Shown: positions 10,259 to 22,494, counted from the first letter of the stretch. The stretch is DNA of 64,000 nucleotides from Ipomoea triloba (GCF_003576645.1 NC_044930.1:16132620-16196619), one strand, 5' to 3'. Notes: a model not told the origin generated them from the sequence alone. Made by a program: numbers and translations.

Positions 10259-11534
10259 TTCCTATAAGGTGGTCCTTCCCCTTAATAACTCCAATAAAAA
10301 GTAGTAAAAATTCGCCGTGGACTCATTTTCACTACTTTTAGGGGGGAAGGGGGTACTTACCCAACCTCTCCAATCCCTAAGGGGGCACGAGATCCGACCT
10401 CGCATACCAATCCCAATGGAAGAGCCTATTGGCCCGGTGTCAAAGGACTCGGGTCGAAGGGCTATCGTACCCTAAGTAGGCACGAGGTCCGACCTTGCGT
10501 ACCAGCCTCGACGGAAGAGCCTAGTGTCTAAGGACCCGGGTTAAAGGGCTATTGTACCCTAAGGGGGCACGAGGTCCGACCTCGCGTACCAACCCCGACG
10601 GAAGAGCTTAGCAGTCTGATGTCTAAGGACGCGAGTCAAAGGATTATGACCCAAAGGGGGCAAGAGGTCCGACTTCGTTCACCACCCGACGGAATAGTTT
10701 TTTTCCCTAGAGTACCCTTGGCCAAACAACTATATGCTACCCAAAAAAAAAAAATCAAACTTCAAAAACTAGTCCATGGCGGGAGGTTCGGCCTCCAAGT
10801 AGAGTCTAAGCTCCAGGCTTGGGCCAAGGAAAGGAGAAAGATCACCAAAGTATAATCGAGTGCGGCCAAGGGAGCCACTGGGGGACTCAAGCCCAGTCCC
10901 CTCAAAGCGGCTTCAACTAGGTAGTCCAAGCTAGAGGCGACCTCGCTCTAGGGTGGCCTCAGTTAGGGGCGGCCTCGAGCCCGACAATCCCTAACAAAGG
11001 TTGCTACCTCATAGACCAGCCCAAGGCAAGGAACCACGCCGATGAGGAGCTAGATGATCAAGTAACGATGCACAGAAAGAGTAAAGTAAACTCATAAATT
11101 AGAAGGTTTATACGCAAAGCTAAGGAGCGAACATGAGGCACATAGAAGGGGATAACACTGTGTTCATTAAGGTCGGAGCAGGAGTACTCTCTTTCGTTTA
11201 CGACGTCTCGCAGCTCAGAGAATGGGAAACTGATGATGGATATATTGAAGATGGACTCGACTCGGGGATAAGTGGAGGGCGACCCGGGCTAGTGGTGCCC
11301 CCAGCCTAGGGCGGCCTTGGCTTAAGACGGCCTCAGCGAGAGGTGGCCTTAGTGAGAGGTGGCCTCGGGGCAGCCTCGGTGGGAGGTGGCCTCAGGGCGG
11401 CCTCGACGAGAAGTGGCCTCAAGGCGGCCTTGGTGAGAGGTGGCATCGGGGCAGTCTCGGCGAGAAGTGGCCTTGGTGAGAGGTAACATCGGTGAGAGAT
11501 GGCCTCGGGGTGACCTTGGTGAGAGGTGGCCTTG
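10259..11534 (+). mobile_element. Ty3/gypsy 3' region/LTR, inverted copy
   Basis: This follows the integrase stop. It has a polypurine tract (TTTTAGGGGGGAAGGGGG, ~10335-10355), then 3.5 tandem units of ~90 bp (GGGGGCACGAGGTCCGACCTCGCG..., 10374-10695), then GC-rich LTR-like sequence. From ~10695 to ~11330 it mirrors 7440-8130 in inverse orientation with visible base differences, so the copies are not recent duplicates. It ends where the copia sequence begins at 11535. No gene is present. Confidence 0.65.
11300..11534. repeat. GC-rich minisatellite (GAGAGGTGGCCTCGG)
   Basis: Imperfect tandem units of about 15-33 bp, of the type GGTGAGAGGTGGCCTCGGGGCGGCC, run to the copia junction. A shorter inverse array occurs in the other gypsy copy near 7470-7580. 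On the minus strand it reads as Pro-Arg-Pro-rich peptide fused to the copia RNase H frame, which is a junction artefact and not a protein feature. Confidence 0.8.
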
Positions 11535-12690
11535 GCTCGGTAGAAGAACGAGCTACTGCCTTCTGTCGCACCGAGCGCCAAGAAATTATATTGGACCCCA
11601 AAAATAAAACATAGCCAGTCGTAGACCGGCCACCATCATGAACACCACCCCAATTGGAATCTGAGAAAGCCGTGAGATGTAACCGAGTGTTACGACGAAG
11701 AATCAGCCCATGAAATAGGGTTCCCTTCAAGTAACGTAATACTCGTTTGACCGTTTGCCAATGAATTAATAAAGGCTTGTGCATAAATTTTGAAAGGCGG
11801 TTTATGACATAGCCAACATCGGGACGAGTAATTGAAAGGTATTGTAAAAGACCAATTACCCTTCGATATATTGTAGCATTAGTAGCAACAGCGGATTGTT
11901 CCTTTGGCCAGAATAAATCAATAGAAGACCCAATAGGTGTATGCACAATCTTGGCTTCATGCATGTCAACCTCTTTCAAGATATCAATAATATATTGTGA
12001 CTGAGACAAGAACAAGCCACCAGGAGTGGGGATTACCTCAACACCAAGGAAATGATGCAATGCCCCCAAGTCTTTAACCAAAAATCGCTGCGCTAAGCAG
12101 GAAATAAAATGATCTAATAACTCAGTGGAATTTCTTGTGACTACAATATCATCTACATACACCATAAAATAAATTAAGGCATCATTAAACTGATAAATGA
12201 ACAAAGAATAATCAGCACGGAATTTGCAAAAACCAAACTCAACCAAATATTTAGAGAGCTCCATATACCACGCCCGAGGCGCTTGCTTGAGTCCGTACAA
12301 AGCCTTTTTAAGGCGACACGCAAAGGTAGGACACTGCGGATCACAATACCCCGGCGGCTGCTTCATATAAACCTCTTCAGACAAGGTGCCATGCAAAAAA
12401 GCATTATTAACATCCAATTGCCGTAGTGGCCAATTGTTGGTTAACGCCAAGGTAAGGACAATACGTATCGTAGCAGGTTTTGCCACGGGACTGAAAGTAT
12501 CAAAGTAGTCCCTCCTAGATTCTTGCAAGTATCCTTTAGCAACTAGGCGAGCCTTGAATCTATCAATTGTGCCATCTGGTTTTCGTTTAAATCTAAAAAC
12601 CCATTTGCAACCAATCAGAGGCTGTTTCGGTGGTGGTACCAGTTCCCACGTACCATTTTTGGGTAGTGCAATGAACTCATCATCCATGGC
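11535..12690 (-). pseudogene. Copia reverse transcriptase/RNase H, truncated
   Basis: The frame opens near DDEFIALPKNGTWELVPPP and continues with KWVFRFKRKPDGTIDRFKARLVAKG, the usual start of the copia RT domain (RVT_2). The catalytic YVDD is present, followed by the connection region ITRPDVGYVINRLSKFMH and the RNase H start TAFSDSNWGG. The frame reaches KAVARSSTE and then runs into the GC-rich minisatellite, where intact copies continue with AEYR. RT itself is uninterrupted over about 380 codons, so the insertion may be only moderately old. Confidence 0.9.
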
Positions 12691-12954
12691 TTGGCGCCAA
12701 CGAGGATCCTTCTTGGCTTGGGTGGCTGAGGTCGGCTCAATTGGTTTTGGAATGGGGTGATTACTAGTGAAATTGATGGTTTTAGAATCAAAGTACTTGG
12801 GGTTTGGTTTTCGAACTCTATTTGATCGTTGGACTTGAGTAGTTGATGGCTAGGTAGGATTATTATGATGGAACAAAGATTGCGACTGGTCAACAAGGGA
12901 TTGTTGCGGTTGGGCGGTGGTAGATTCTTGCAGCTGGACAGTAGAGGGAGGAGG

Positions 12955-14540
12955 CGACTAGGCGGTGGATTGTAGGCTCGATTGGACGTTGGCAGGTTGA
13001 TGCGGTTGGAAGTTGGCAGTTAGATGTGGCTGGACAGTGGAGGGAGGAGGTGGTTGTGACGGAGGTAGCAGTGCAGGGATGTCGTCGGTTCGTTGAGTGG
13101 AGGTAGCGGAAGGCTGAGCAGAAGATGATATTGGCAACTGATTCTGACATGCATCAACAGATGGAACAAAAATGGTTTGTTGACAAGGATTAAAATTATC
13201 AATATGTAATGAAGGATATGAGCCACTTACAGAGGGAGGTTCGGCCGGAGTTATACGGGCTTGGCTGTACGGAAATACATGATCAATAAATCGGACATGC
13301 CGAGATACGTAGAGTCGCCCTATTTTTAGATCAAGACATTTATAACCTGACTGGGTAAGAGAGTACCCTAAAAAAACACAAGATAGTGATCTTGGCTGGA
13401 GTATAGAGTTGGTGTATGGCCTGAGCCAAGGAAAACATAAACACCCAAAAGGTTTTAATTTTTGATAATTCGGTGCCATTCCAAATAGAAGTTCAAAGGG
13501 TGATTTATGCATGAGATTTATTGTTGGCATACGATTTATAAGATAGACAGTTGTCTGAAATGAATAAGACCAATAAGTACGGGGCATAGCCGCAAAACTA
13601 AGTAAAGACAACCCAGTTTCTACAATATGTTGATGGCGTCGTTCAGCTAGCCGGTTATGTTCTGGTGTGTGTGGAGGACTCATAAGATGTGTAATCCCAT
13701 AGGAAGTAAACAAAGGTTTCAATTTAATAAATTCCCCACCATTGTCTGAAAACACAGTAATAATTTTTCGGTTAAGCCGATTTTCAACCAGTGACTTGAA
13801 TTGAACAAATACATCATAAACATCTGACTTTTTTTTAAGGGATAAAGCCAAATATATCTCGTAAAGTAATCAACAATAAATAATATAATAGTAATAACCA
13901 TCAATGGATTTTTCAAACGTACTCCAAACATCAGTGTAAAGTAATTCAAGTGGATTATTACTAGACAAAGTGTTCTGAGCAAAGGGAAGTTTGTGGGACT
14001 TATTTAACAAACAAGATGAGCAATAAAAATTAGCAAGAGAGGTAGTAGGAACTTTATTTTGTCTTAGCAAGGCACCGAAAACTCTGTTGGAAGGATGCCC
14101 AAAAATGTGATACCAAGACGATAAAGAGGGTGTAGTGAATGTATTTATTTGAGGAGAAGAAGGTAGCCAAGCCCCATAAACATCATGCATGTTCCTCCCT
14201 TGCATCAGTGGCGCCCCCGTGAGACGATCCTTCACAAGAAAACAAGAATAAAAAAATTCAACCGACACATTATTAGTTTTGCACAGCTTGGAAATAGAAA
14301 TCAAATTTTTTTGTAACTTCGGGACACAAAGAACATTAGAGAGATGTAAATGACAAGTTGGTGTAGGGATAGCAGTGTGACCGGTGTGAGTAATTGGTAG
14401 AGTTTTACCGTCACCAAGTTGGATCTCGTCAGGGCCACCATAGTCAGAGACTGACTGCAATAACGAAGGTGATGAAGCAGCATGGTGGGAGGCACCAATC
14501 AAATAACCACGTACTGCTGCGAACCAGTATGTGGCGTTGC
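12955..14540 (-). pseudogene. Copia protease remnant, GAG-pre-integrase and integrase
   Basis: The upstream part (13870-14540) contains GASHHAAS, where an intact protease has a D-T/S-G before ASHH; here the Asp is replaced (YLIGASHH). The GAG-pre-integrase pattern is recognisable (WYHIFGHPSNRVF...CSSCLLNKSHKLPF), then the integrase core starts with YTDVW (first Asp). A frameshift near 13865 separates this from DNGGEF...HTPEHNRLAERRHQHIV (second Asp and Glu region) in the frame 12958-13851. The tail after ~13400 is a proline/serine-rich linker of the usual copia type. Confidence 0.85.
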
Positions 14541-14606
14541 TATAACATTGACCGTGGCCAACTATTGACCAAAGGTGTTCATGTTAACATTATTTTCATG
14601 AAGAAA

Positions 14607-15475
14607 TCACATAAGCTTCCAACAGTCTCGCACTTCATGGCCATAAATGTTACAGAACCTGCATGTGACATTTTTACGACTAAATTTATTTGTATTAGTA
14701 AAAGACTGAGTCGAACGAGGACCATTTGTCCCAGCATGCTGATTTTGGGAGTTTCGACCGCTAGAGTTGCGGTTGGCCTGATATTGTCGGTTAGAGGATT
14801 TTTGGGTGGCATTTGCTGTAGCAAGGAGAGAATGTTGCGCCTCGAATTTTTTCTTTTGCTTACCCTCAAAAGTTGTTAATACATTTTTAAGTTCAGAGAA
14901 CGTAATAGGTTCCGGGCGAACCCGAATAACTTCAACAATATGTTCAAAATCATCTCCCAATTGTGCCAAGGAGTTCACTACTAAGTCTTCCTCGCTTACT
15001 GGACTTTGCGCAAGGGAAAGTGCATCGGAGATAGCAAACATATCATCTAAAAATTCTTCAATGGAACGACCATTAATCGGATTGGATGCTAATTTTGATT
15101 TTAGCAAAACAATCTGAGTGCGACATGGGCTCACAAAGCTTTCCTTCAAACGATCCCAAGCTGCTTTTGATGTCAAAGCAGAAGAAATAGTTGGTTGAAT
15201 AGAGTCGGTGCAACTACCGAGGATGGCATTCAAAATAACATGATCTTGCCTATACCATGCAAGATAGGCTGGATTCAAAGTGGTTTAATTTGAGCAATGT
15301 CAGTATATTTTGACAGAGCGTTTGTGGTGCCATCAATATAACCTTCAAGGGCAAGACCAATCAAAGCAAATTGGATTTATTTTCGCCAAACTGAATAATT
15401 TGAGGTTGTGAGTCGAATGGGAAAATTGGCAGGAGCAGTTAATTGAATGATGGGTGTAACTGTATTTGTACTGTA
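14607..15475 (-). pseudogene. Copia gag with zinc knuckle, frameshifted N terminus
   Basis: The main frame (15278-14607) has the UBN2-type gag body (AWYRQDHVILNAIL, AWDRLKESF, SIEEFLDDMFAISDAL) and ends with a CCHC knuckle, CRFCNIYGHEVRDC. The true N terminus lies upstream in another frame (ITAPANFPIRLTT-like, then GLALEGYIDGT), broken by a TAA near 15380 and a frame change near 15283. This is normal gag architecture; the copy is inactive. Confidence 0.85.
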
Positions 15476-15550
15476 GCAATGAATAGACAAAAGAATAACA
15501 CCCAAAAGAAAAAAATATATATAGGAAATAGATTTCGCTAGAAATTTCTA

Positions 15551-15563
15551 GCTCGTGATACCA
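15551..15563 (-). promoter_or_regulatory. Copia primer-binding site
   Basis: Read on the minus strand, TGGTATCACGAGC follows the LTR end. It resembles TGGTATCAGAGC, the initiator Met-tRNA primer site of most plant copia elements, with a small change in the middle. Confidence 0.7.
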
Positions 15564-15774
15564 TGTGAGAATATAATAGAGGTGAAAAACTGATGATTCT
15601 ATTCATATATCACAACCCTTTATATACAGGAAGAAGGTGATAACAACTAGCTATCTATGTGCAAACTAACAAAAGAGAAAACTAAGGAGAGCCTAAGGAT
15701 TTAAATACAAGAAGAATAAACAATATTAATCAGTAATAATAATAAACAATATTGATCAGTAATAATACTATTCC

Positions 15775-15780
<6 letters not shown>
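15564..15780 (-). repeat. Copia 5' LTR
   Basis: On the minus strand this ends CTATTATATTCTCACA next to the primer site and contains a TATATAAAG promoter-like box (rc of 15612-15620). The outer boundary merges with a (TA)n run at 15777-15810 and the expected TG start is not visible, so the outer end is approximate. Confidence 0.7.
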
Positions 15781-15811
<31 letters not shown>

Positions 15812-15827
15812 TTGCGCTCCACTGAGA

Positions 15828-16412
15828 ATGGGCGTCCAGGAGAGGAAGAGAATCAATCGCAGTCGCCCATCTGTCCAGATCTAACGGATCAGCTGTAATT
15901 TTTTTTTTTAAATGTGGTGACATTTTTGTAAATAACTAAAACTTTGTGTGTAAGTAACTTGTGTTAAAAGTGTAAGTAACAGATGCAACTGTGCAAGTAC
16001 AATGTGCTTATGTGCAAGTAAAATCACTTAAAAATGAAACTATTTACACTTAATAATGCAAGTAATTTACTTTTCACATTGGTGCACTTAATGATTACGT
16101 CTTTCATATTCATGCACTTAATAATAATGTTTGGTGCAACTATTGATAACGTTAGGTGCACTTAATATTGTTGTTCAGTGTACATTAATTGTTGCACTTT
16201 TAATACATTTTACTTGCATATTTAATACATTTTACTTACACTTAGGTGCACCCTATGAAACTGTTACTTGCACTTTTAACACAATTTATTTGCACTTCAA
16301 AGTTTAATTATTTGCGAGAATGTCACTGCATTTTTTAAAAAATCGTGTTTACAATCTGTTAAATCTGAACAGTTAGACGGCTACGATTAGTTCATATTTC
16401 TCTCCTGGGGTA
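15828..16412. repeat. MITE with CAGGAGAG ends and GTGCACTTAAT interior
   Basis: The left end (CAGGAGAGGAAGAGAATCAATCG, then CAGATCTAACGGAT) is inverted at the right end (reverse complement CAGGAGAGAAATATGAACTAATCG, then CAGATTTAACAGATTG): about 60 bp of imperfect terminal inverted repeat. The interior is built of short units around TGCACTTAAT / TGCAAGTAA. There is no coding capacity. Related ends occur at 50.8 kb. Confidence 0.65.
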
Positions 16413-16415
16413 TGA

Positions 16416-16838
16416 AAATTTTTATATTAAACAATTTTAAATACCAAAATAAAAAGAATCATTGAAAATCACAATTAATTACATAAATAAATCTTAAAAT
16501 AAAAAAATTATTGTAAGTCTCAATTAATTAATTAATTAATTATGAATTTGATTTTACGATTCATTGAACTTTAAATTTAATTTTTTTTATGTGCGCTCAA
16601 ATTAATTTATATACACACACATCCATAAATATAAATTTTTGAGTAGTACACATAAGAAAAATTAAATTTAAATTAAATTTCATTGAATCGTAAAATTAAA
16701 TTTATAATTAATTAACTAATTAAGACTTACAATAATTTTTTTTTATTTTTAAAGATTTATTTATGTAATTAATTGTGATTTTCAATGATTTTTTCATTTT
16801 GATATTTAAGATTGTGTAATATAAATTTTTTAATAGTA
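16416..16838. repeat. AT-rich fold-back MITE
   Basis: The left arm (~16416-16605) and right arm (~16625-16838) are inverted copies along their whole length: AAATACCAAAAT, CATTGAAAATCACAATTAATTACATAAATAAATCTT and GTAAGTCTCAATTAATTAATTA against their inverses. Only about 20 bp separates the arms. It lies directly next to the previous MITE. Confidence 0.75.
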
Positions 16839-17525
16839 ATGTTATATAAAAAGGTGATATTAGTATTTGAAATTTGAAATTTTCTTCCGTGCACTTTGTA
16901 TTTGTGAAAATAGTCTTACAGTTGTTTATATTTTTTTTTTATTTCAAAATTATCAATTAATATTCAGTACTACATGTAGAGTTGATCATATAATTATTAA
17001 AATTTAACTTACATTATGTAACTTTCATATTATTAATGTTAATTTCCTTATACGATTAAAAAGAAGAAAAAAAAAAAAAAGCGTATACAAATTTTTTGTT
17101 GAATGCATAAACATGATATTGAATTTTTGAAGAGTAGTCTTATACCTAACTATCTTAGATCAATTATTAGTTGTTACTACAACAAACTTTTTAATGTAGT
17201 ACTCAACAAAGACTTTTTTGAACTCATTCACTTGAGCCTTCTTGATCGTTGCAGGTATATTTTGACCATAAATCATTGCTATTATTTTGAGCATAATCCA
17301 TGCACAAAATTATTACTCCGTATTAATTAATTATTACCATTATTTTGAGGCTAAGTCGTTATAATAATTTCAACTATTTTCAAATATTATGGGCATAAAT
17401 CGTTAATATAAATTAAACCACCTTATATATTATCTAGTGTTATTTAAGCCTTCGACAACAATTTCAAATTTCAAATAGAAGTCTTTTCGTAGGATGAACA
17501 GGAAAATACTTCCGCTTATATATAT
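16839..17525. other. AT-rich intergenic DNA
   Basis: No gene recognised. The 75-codon frame at 17103 has no family features and the local base composition makes it likely to be chance. Confidence 0.5.
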
Positions 17526-17963
17526 CATGGTTGAAAAAATTTGTTAGATGATCCTAAGGCGTCAGGGGGCGCCTAGGCGACGATTAATTGGTGTCTAGGC
17601 CCCACGAATTTTTTATTTTATTTTTTATTTTTTAAAATTTTGTTTAAAATTTTTTAAGACTAATAATTATAAACTATTTTATATTTTAATAGATAATACT
17701 AAAATATTAAATATTAACCTAAAAGACATCTAGAGTTTGAACAATTTATGATTATTACGCTCAAAACGATGTCATTTTGAGTGAAATAACTCATTTAAAA
17801 AAATGAACAATAGCTAATCGGCCGACTAGGCGGCTTAGTCGGTGCCTAAAAGGCTTAGGCGATAAGCGCCTAAGCGGCCTAATCGGCCACCTAGACCATC
17901 AATTATGATGATACGCTAAGCGATCGGCTGGCGCCTAGTGTCTAGGTAAGATTTTTGCAACAT
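17526..17963 (+). repeat. GC-motif hAT-type MITE, copy B
   Basis: Inverse-orientation relative of copy A at 2.2 kb. It begins CATGGTTGAAAAAAT, has the same AT-rich core (AATATTAAATATTAACCTAAAAG, TCATTTTGAGTGAAATAAC), and then a block of CTAGGCGG/CTTAGGCG variants ending GGTAAGATTTTTGCAAC. The flanks are (TA)n, so an 8-bp duplication cannot be tested. Confidence 0.7.
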
Positions 17964-18770
17964 ATATATATTCACTTTTATGACAATATATTATTAATTT
18001 ATTTTGTAATTGGTTAATAAATAGATTTTTTAAATTGTTTAGTGTGGTCTACTAATTCACAATAACTAAAGAATAAAACAAATTTTATTGCCCATCAAGT
18101 GATGAGCATTAGAATGTAAAATCTAAAAGGGGAAATAACATTATTTTTTTAACCTAATGTCAACAATATCAAACCTTACTGGAATTAGCTTTTAGATTCA
18201 TTTTTTTTAAAAAAAGATTCAATGAAATTATTGACAATAATTTAAAATTGATTAAAATTAGCTAATATTACACCGAAATATCATATTTTAATACTAAAAT
18301 ACCAACTTTAAAATCTTAGCTTGTTAATGTAATTATTACTATACAATAATTAAAATTTTGTTTTCAACAATATGAGACTTTTGCTTTAATTTTTGTTCAT
18401 AATATTGTCTTCTAGTTCCTTTTTTGCATGATCAACGCAAGAATGTTGAATGATTTCTCTCCACAAAAAGCATACATTTAATAATGATAAGTGATAAGGT
18501 AATAGATTTAATCTGTGGTTTTCATTTAGCTTGCTAGGTCCAGGCCAGCTTAGCTCTCTGCTACTCTTTGATTTTTCAGCTTCTTCACACTATGATATGA
18601 TGTCCTCTAACCCGCTATCTATCATTATTATGTCCTATTCCACCAATCATGCATACATTTTTGCTATTCTTTGATCCAACAAATGAATTTAAAAAAAAAA
18701 ATGATATATATGGATCTCCCCAACCCCAATTACCAATACCAATCGATTGCATTAATTAGTGAGTACGTAT
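17964..18770. other. Intergenic DNA, no gene seen
   Basis: AT-rich sequence without recognised features. Confidence 0.5.
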
Positions 18771-18774
18771 GCAT

Positions 18775-18905
18775 TGCCGGGTAGCTTAATTGGTCACATG
18801 GATGAAATTTGAAAAGAAAGATCACTGATCGAGTCTCACCAGTGGCCGCTCTTTGTGCGCAAGAACATATAACTGCAAAAAAATATATCGGGATATATTT
18901 TTATT
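18775..18905 (+). repeat. SINE-like candidate
   Basis: GGGTAGCTTAATTGGTCACA resembles a tRNA box A and TGATCGAGTCTC, ~45 bp later, resembles box B. The stretch cannot be folded into a full tRNA and is followed by AT-rich sequence, so a tRNA-derived SINE is more likely than a gene. Confidence 0.4.
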
Positions 18906-20096
18906 TTCAATGAGGTGGTGCATTATGATGTTCTACTAATGTATAACATTTATACATCGATAGTACATTAAATATTTTTTTTATGAAAATTAAAGAACTA
19001 CATATTTCAATAAGTTTTACTCTATGTTTACACTCACTACTTATAAAATAGAATGAACCTCCCTAGCACCAATACCAATCGGTCACACTACTGAGTACTA
19101 AAAATGAAGTAAATTTTGCGGAGACACGCACCCAATATAGAAATGGAAAATATTAGGGACTTGATGATGATCTAGGTAGTATAGAAATGGAAAACATAAT
19201 ATACAATGTGAAAAACTACGATTTTAAAAAATATGAGAAGGAAACGTATAAATAAAATGTAGCAGTATATTTACAATTCAATTTTCCTTAAATATGCATG
19301 TATATATAATATTAATTAACCACTAATTTCATAATTAAAAGTAATTAAAAGTATTACACTACATACATACATGATACATACATATATACACATACATACA
19401 TATATAGGGTCAGCATTAGAAATAAAAATTCATATTTCTTTTTACCAAAAAATAATTATTTTGATGACTGCTGACACCTCTAAAACACAAAAATCATCTT
19501 CTCTAGAACCAAATATTTGTGCGTCATAGATTTTGATGACTATTGAGTTAGTACGTTTAAAATTCTAGTTTTAGGTTAATGATTAATTTTTACTTGAGCA
19601 ATTTTAGTTTGCATTCTCGATATTCTTTTATATTGGAAGTATTTTATTTGATTTACATTTAATTTATATTATTTGTTAGCTATTTGTTAGTTAACTTAAA
19701 TCTAATTAATTAATTAAATGGCATCCTTTATTATTTTGAATACAAAAAATTATAGAGTAATGCTAGGTACTCATTTTAAATAATGGTGAGATTTTTTTTT
19801 TTTTGAGTTCTACTGACTCTGTTACACATTCACTCACATACACATGTATGGAATACCAATTAGACAAGATTAAAAAAATCGATTTAAAAAAATATTTAAA
19901 ATTGGGATCTCTATAAATGGCAAGTATATGGAACCTAGTAGGCTACTACTACTATATACAAGTGCATGAAAGAAATGTTAAACCTTAGACAGCTAGCTTG
20001 TACGAGTAGTATTTCAAAATTGAAAAGTTCCATAGTGAAATTTATGGAAGTGCAAGTACACTTTTTGAATTTGCATTATTGCATATAAGCCTTTTG

Positions 20097-20159
<63 letters not shown>

Positions 20160-20585
20160 GTATTAATTTACTTATTTATTTTGGATTATAATAATTAAGA
20201 AAATTTCCCAAAAGAAAGTTACACGAAATAAAATACTCTCGTAAAACAAGTACTTTTAAGAAATAGAAAATTTTACTATTGAGTATTGTTAATTGGAGAC
20301 CACGAGTTTTAAAAATGTCAATTTGACTCCACAACTATTAACTTTTTTGCAATTTTAATCTTTCCACTCAAATTACTGGTGAACAGTGACCAAAAAATTT
20401 TAATGGATAAAATGATGTGAACAAATTAATCTTTTACTTCTTCTCTTCTCTTTTTCTTGCTCCGAAACTGCAGCTCCAAACATCTCTCTGCAAACGAAGG
20501 ATTCGAATGCATAACATTTGTGATTTACTTGCCAGAAAGTTGCACGAGCCGAGGTACAATTGCACTGGCCAAATCTAAATTCCAA
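18906..20585. other. Intergenic DNA with (ATA)n/(TTA)n microsatellite
   Basis: No gene seen. At 20098-20159 a run of AAT/ATA trinucleotides changes into its inverse (TTA/ATT), forming a palindromic microsatellite that could fold back. The rest is AT-rich and unremarkable. Confidence 0.6.
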
Positions 20586-20925
20586 CACAACTAAAATCAC
20601 GCCCTTGAATATTATGAGTTAGAATAATATTATGAATTAAAATATTGTATATTATATGTTAGAATAATGTATTTATGTGTTAAAATAATGTACTTTATGT
20701 GTTGAATAATGAAATTTTTTGGGTAAATAATTTATTTTATGAGTTAGAATAATGTACTTTATATGTTAGAATAATGGACATTATGTGTTAGAATAATATA
20801 CTTTATGTGTTTAATAATTAAACTTCTGGGGTAAAATAATTTATTTTATGAGTTAGAATAATGTACGTTATGTTTTAAAATAATGTACATTATGAGTTAT
20901 AAAAATATATGTTGCAGCATGTCGC
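20586..20925. repeat. ~20-bp tandem repeats (TTATGTGTTAGAATAATGTA)
   Basis: Around a dozen imperfect units vary the pattern TATGTGTTAGAATAATGTACTT. Just after it, TTTAGACCATGATCCATGCAATAA resembles the ends of the MULE-type MITEs, so this may be the interior of a degraded member of that family. Confidence 0.65.
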
Positions 20926-21257
20926 GTGAAAAAATTGCACGAAACGGTGTCAACTTTAGACCATGATCCATGCAATAACTGTTGGACTTAATCCTGAAAA
21001 AATTTTATGTGAACTTTTTTTTTTTAGAATACAACCGACCCTATTACATTTTAATGGAGTTTTTTTTTTACGCAATTCAGTCAAGTTAACTCGCCCAACT
21101 TGTCAAAGTTAGCCGAGTTAACTCGAACGAGTCGGCCTTGTTAATTTTTTATTATATTTATATATATTTAAATTTATTTATTTATATAAATAAAGAAGTA
21201 AGATATATATAAAATATGACATGCACCCACACACATGTATTATATTTTTGTTTTTAT

Positions 21258-21345
21258 AGGTCGCCGCCTAAGTGCCGCCTAGATCGCTTAGGCGCTAGGC
21301 GCTAGTCTACCGTCCGACTAGCGCCTAGCGCTTACTGCAACCATG
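21258..21345 (+). repeat. GC-motif hAT-type MITE, copy C (one end only)
   Basis: An 88-bp block of CGCCTAAGTGCCGCCTAG / GCGCTAGGCGCTAG motifs ends CTTACTGCAACCATG, the inverse of the CATGGTTG end of copy B. The other end and AT-rich core are not recognisable. Confidence 0.55.
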
Positions 21346-22084
21346 ATCATGAATATATTATTAATACTATTGAACATCATGAACTATTCAATGGTTATCC
21401 TATGCATCAATTACATTTTAGAAAATGTATATTATGAATCAGGTAATTAAAGATGTCCAAAATCATGGAAATTGAAGTTTTAGGACATTTTACATTTTAA
21501 AAAGTAGTAATAATTCGTGGAGGTAGAAGCAGAGACTTTTCTAGATCAATTTACAAATAAACACTTCATCCATATTAAAATTTCACCGTTGATCAGATGA
21601 TAAAATAATAACCTTTAAGCATGAAGGATGCTCAAACTCAAAACTTTCGAATGAAATATTACCACGATGTATAAAAAAATATAATCATACTTCCTAAATA
21701 TTTTTCAAAATTTTCAATTTCATTCCTTCTCAAATATTTTTTTTTCTAACCAAATAGACCATATATGTTGGTGATTATCTACAGAAAAAGATAAAGGAGA
21801 AGAGATTCATTGTAATCTGAATTTCTTTTCTTTTTATGGATAATTATGAGTTGACTGGAGGAGTCTCATGCAGTTTCTTCATCTAAGTTCGGACCCTACT
21901 GTCCTGCTCCGGCTGTCTACGCGTTTAACCACATCTATCCAAACTATCAATAATTCCTTCTCACTCCTGGCTATAAATCAATAATTAATTATTTGTTTTG
22001 AATTTTCACTATTTATGAACATTAAAAATGTTAATATCCTTTTCTTACTCATACTAATTAAGTAATTATCATTAGTTAAGTTGT
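21346..22084. other. Intergenic DNA, no gene seen
   Basis: No coding or repeat structure recognised. Confidence 0.5.
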
Positions 22085-22230
22085 TAGGTCATTTGTTTAA
22101 TGTGTTCAGATGACATATAGCGACTCTTTCATATGGGAGGTCATGAGATCAAGGCTCATTGTGCTTCAATAGGTTGAGAAAGTATAGATGAACATATACT
22201 ATCATGTAATCGGGTCAGTTGTATTAAAAA
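22085..22230 (+). repeat. SINE-like element, copy 2
   Basis: This shares with the minus-strand copy at 6.2 kb the order GACT-TTTC, ATGGGAGGTCATGAGAT, then GCTTCAATAGGTTGAGAAAGTAT. The shared 3' body and degenerate box B support a common SINE family. Confidence 0.5.
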
Positions 22231-22494
22231 AATCTGGTTATCTTCTCGTGAGCCAAGGATTGATTCAAAGGGTCTAGGATATAGTTGCCAAACCTGGGTT
22301 ATCAAAAAACTAATAATAATAGATTGCAAAATGCAATTTATTATCACCATAATTGCTTTCTTTCTGAAGTTAACAATCTTTTATTATTCCGAAAGGTGTA
22401 ACACCTTATTTATGTCAATATTGTTGGGGGTGTTGTTCGGTATAAATTTGTTTAGGTTTTTTTTTTTGTCTTTATCTATTTGTTGTGTAAAAAT

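Larger units (their letters stand above)
11535..15780 (-). mobile_element. Degenerate Ty1/copia retrotransposon, 3' truncated
   Basis: Read on the minus strand, the order is 5' LTR (15564 to ~15780), primer-binding site, gag with zinc knuckle, protease remnant, GAG-pre-integrase and integrase, reverse transcriptase and RNase H. The order integrase before reverse transcriptase is diagnostic of copia. The element breaks off at 11535, in RNase H right after the SSTE motif, where the gypsy sequence begins. The rest of RNase H and the 3' LTR were not found on the far side of the gypsy block. Frameshifts and stops in gag and integrase make it non-autonomous. Confidence 0.9.

Noticed and set aside
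17103..17330. 75-codon frame
   Set aside because: No recognisable features; base composition is the same as surrounding intergenic DNA.
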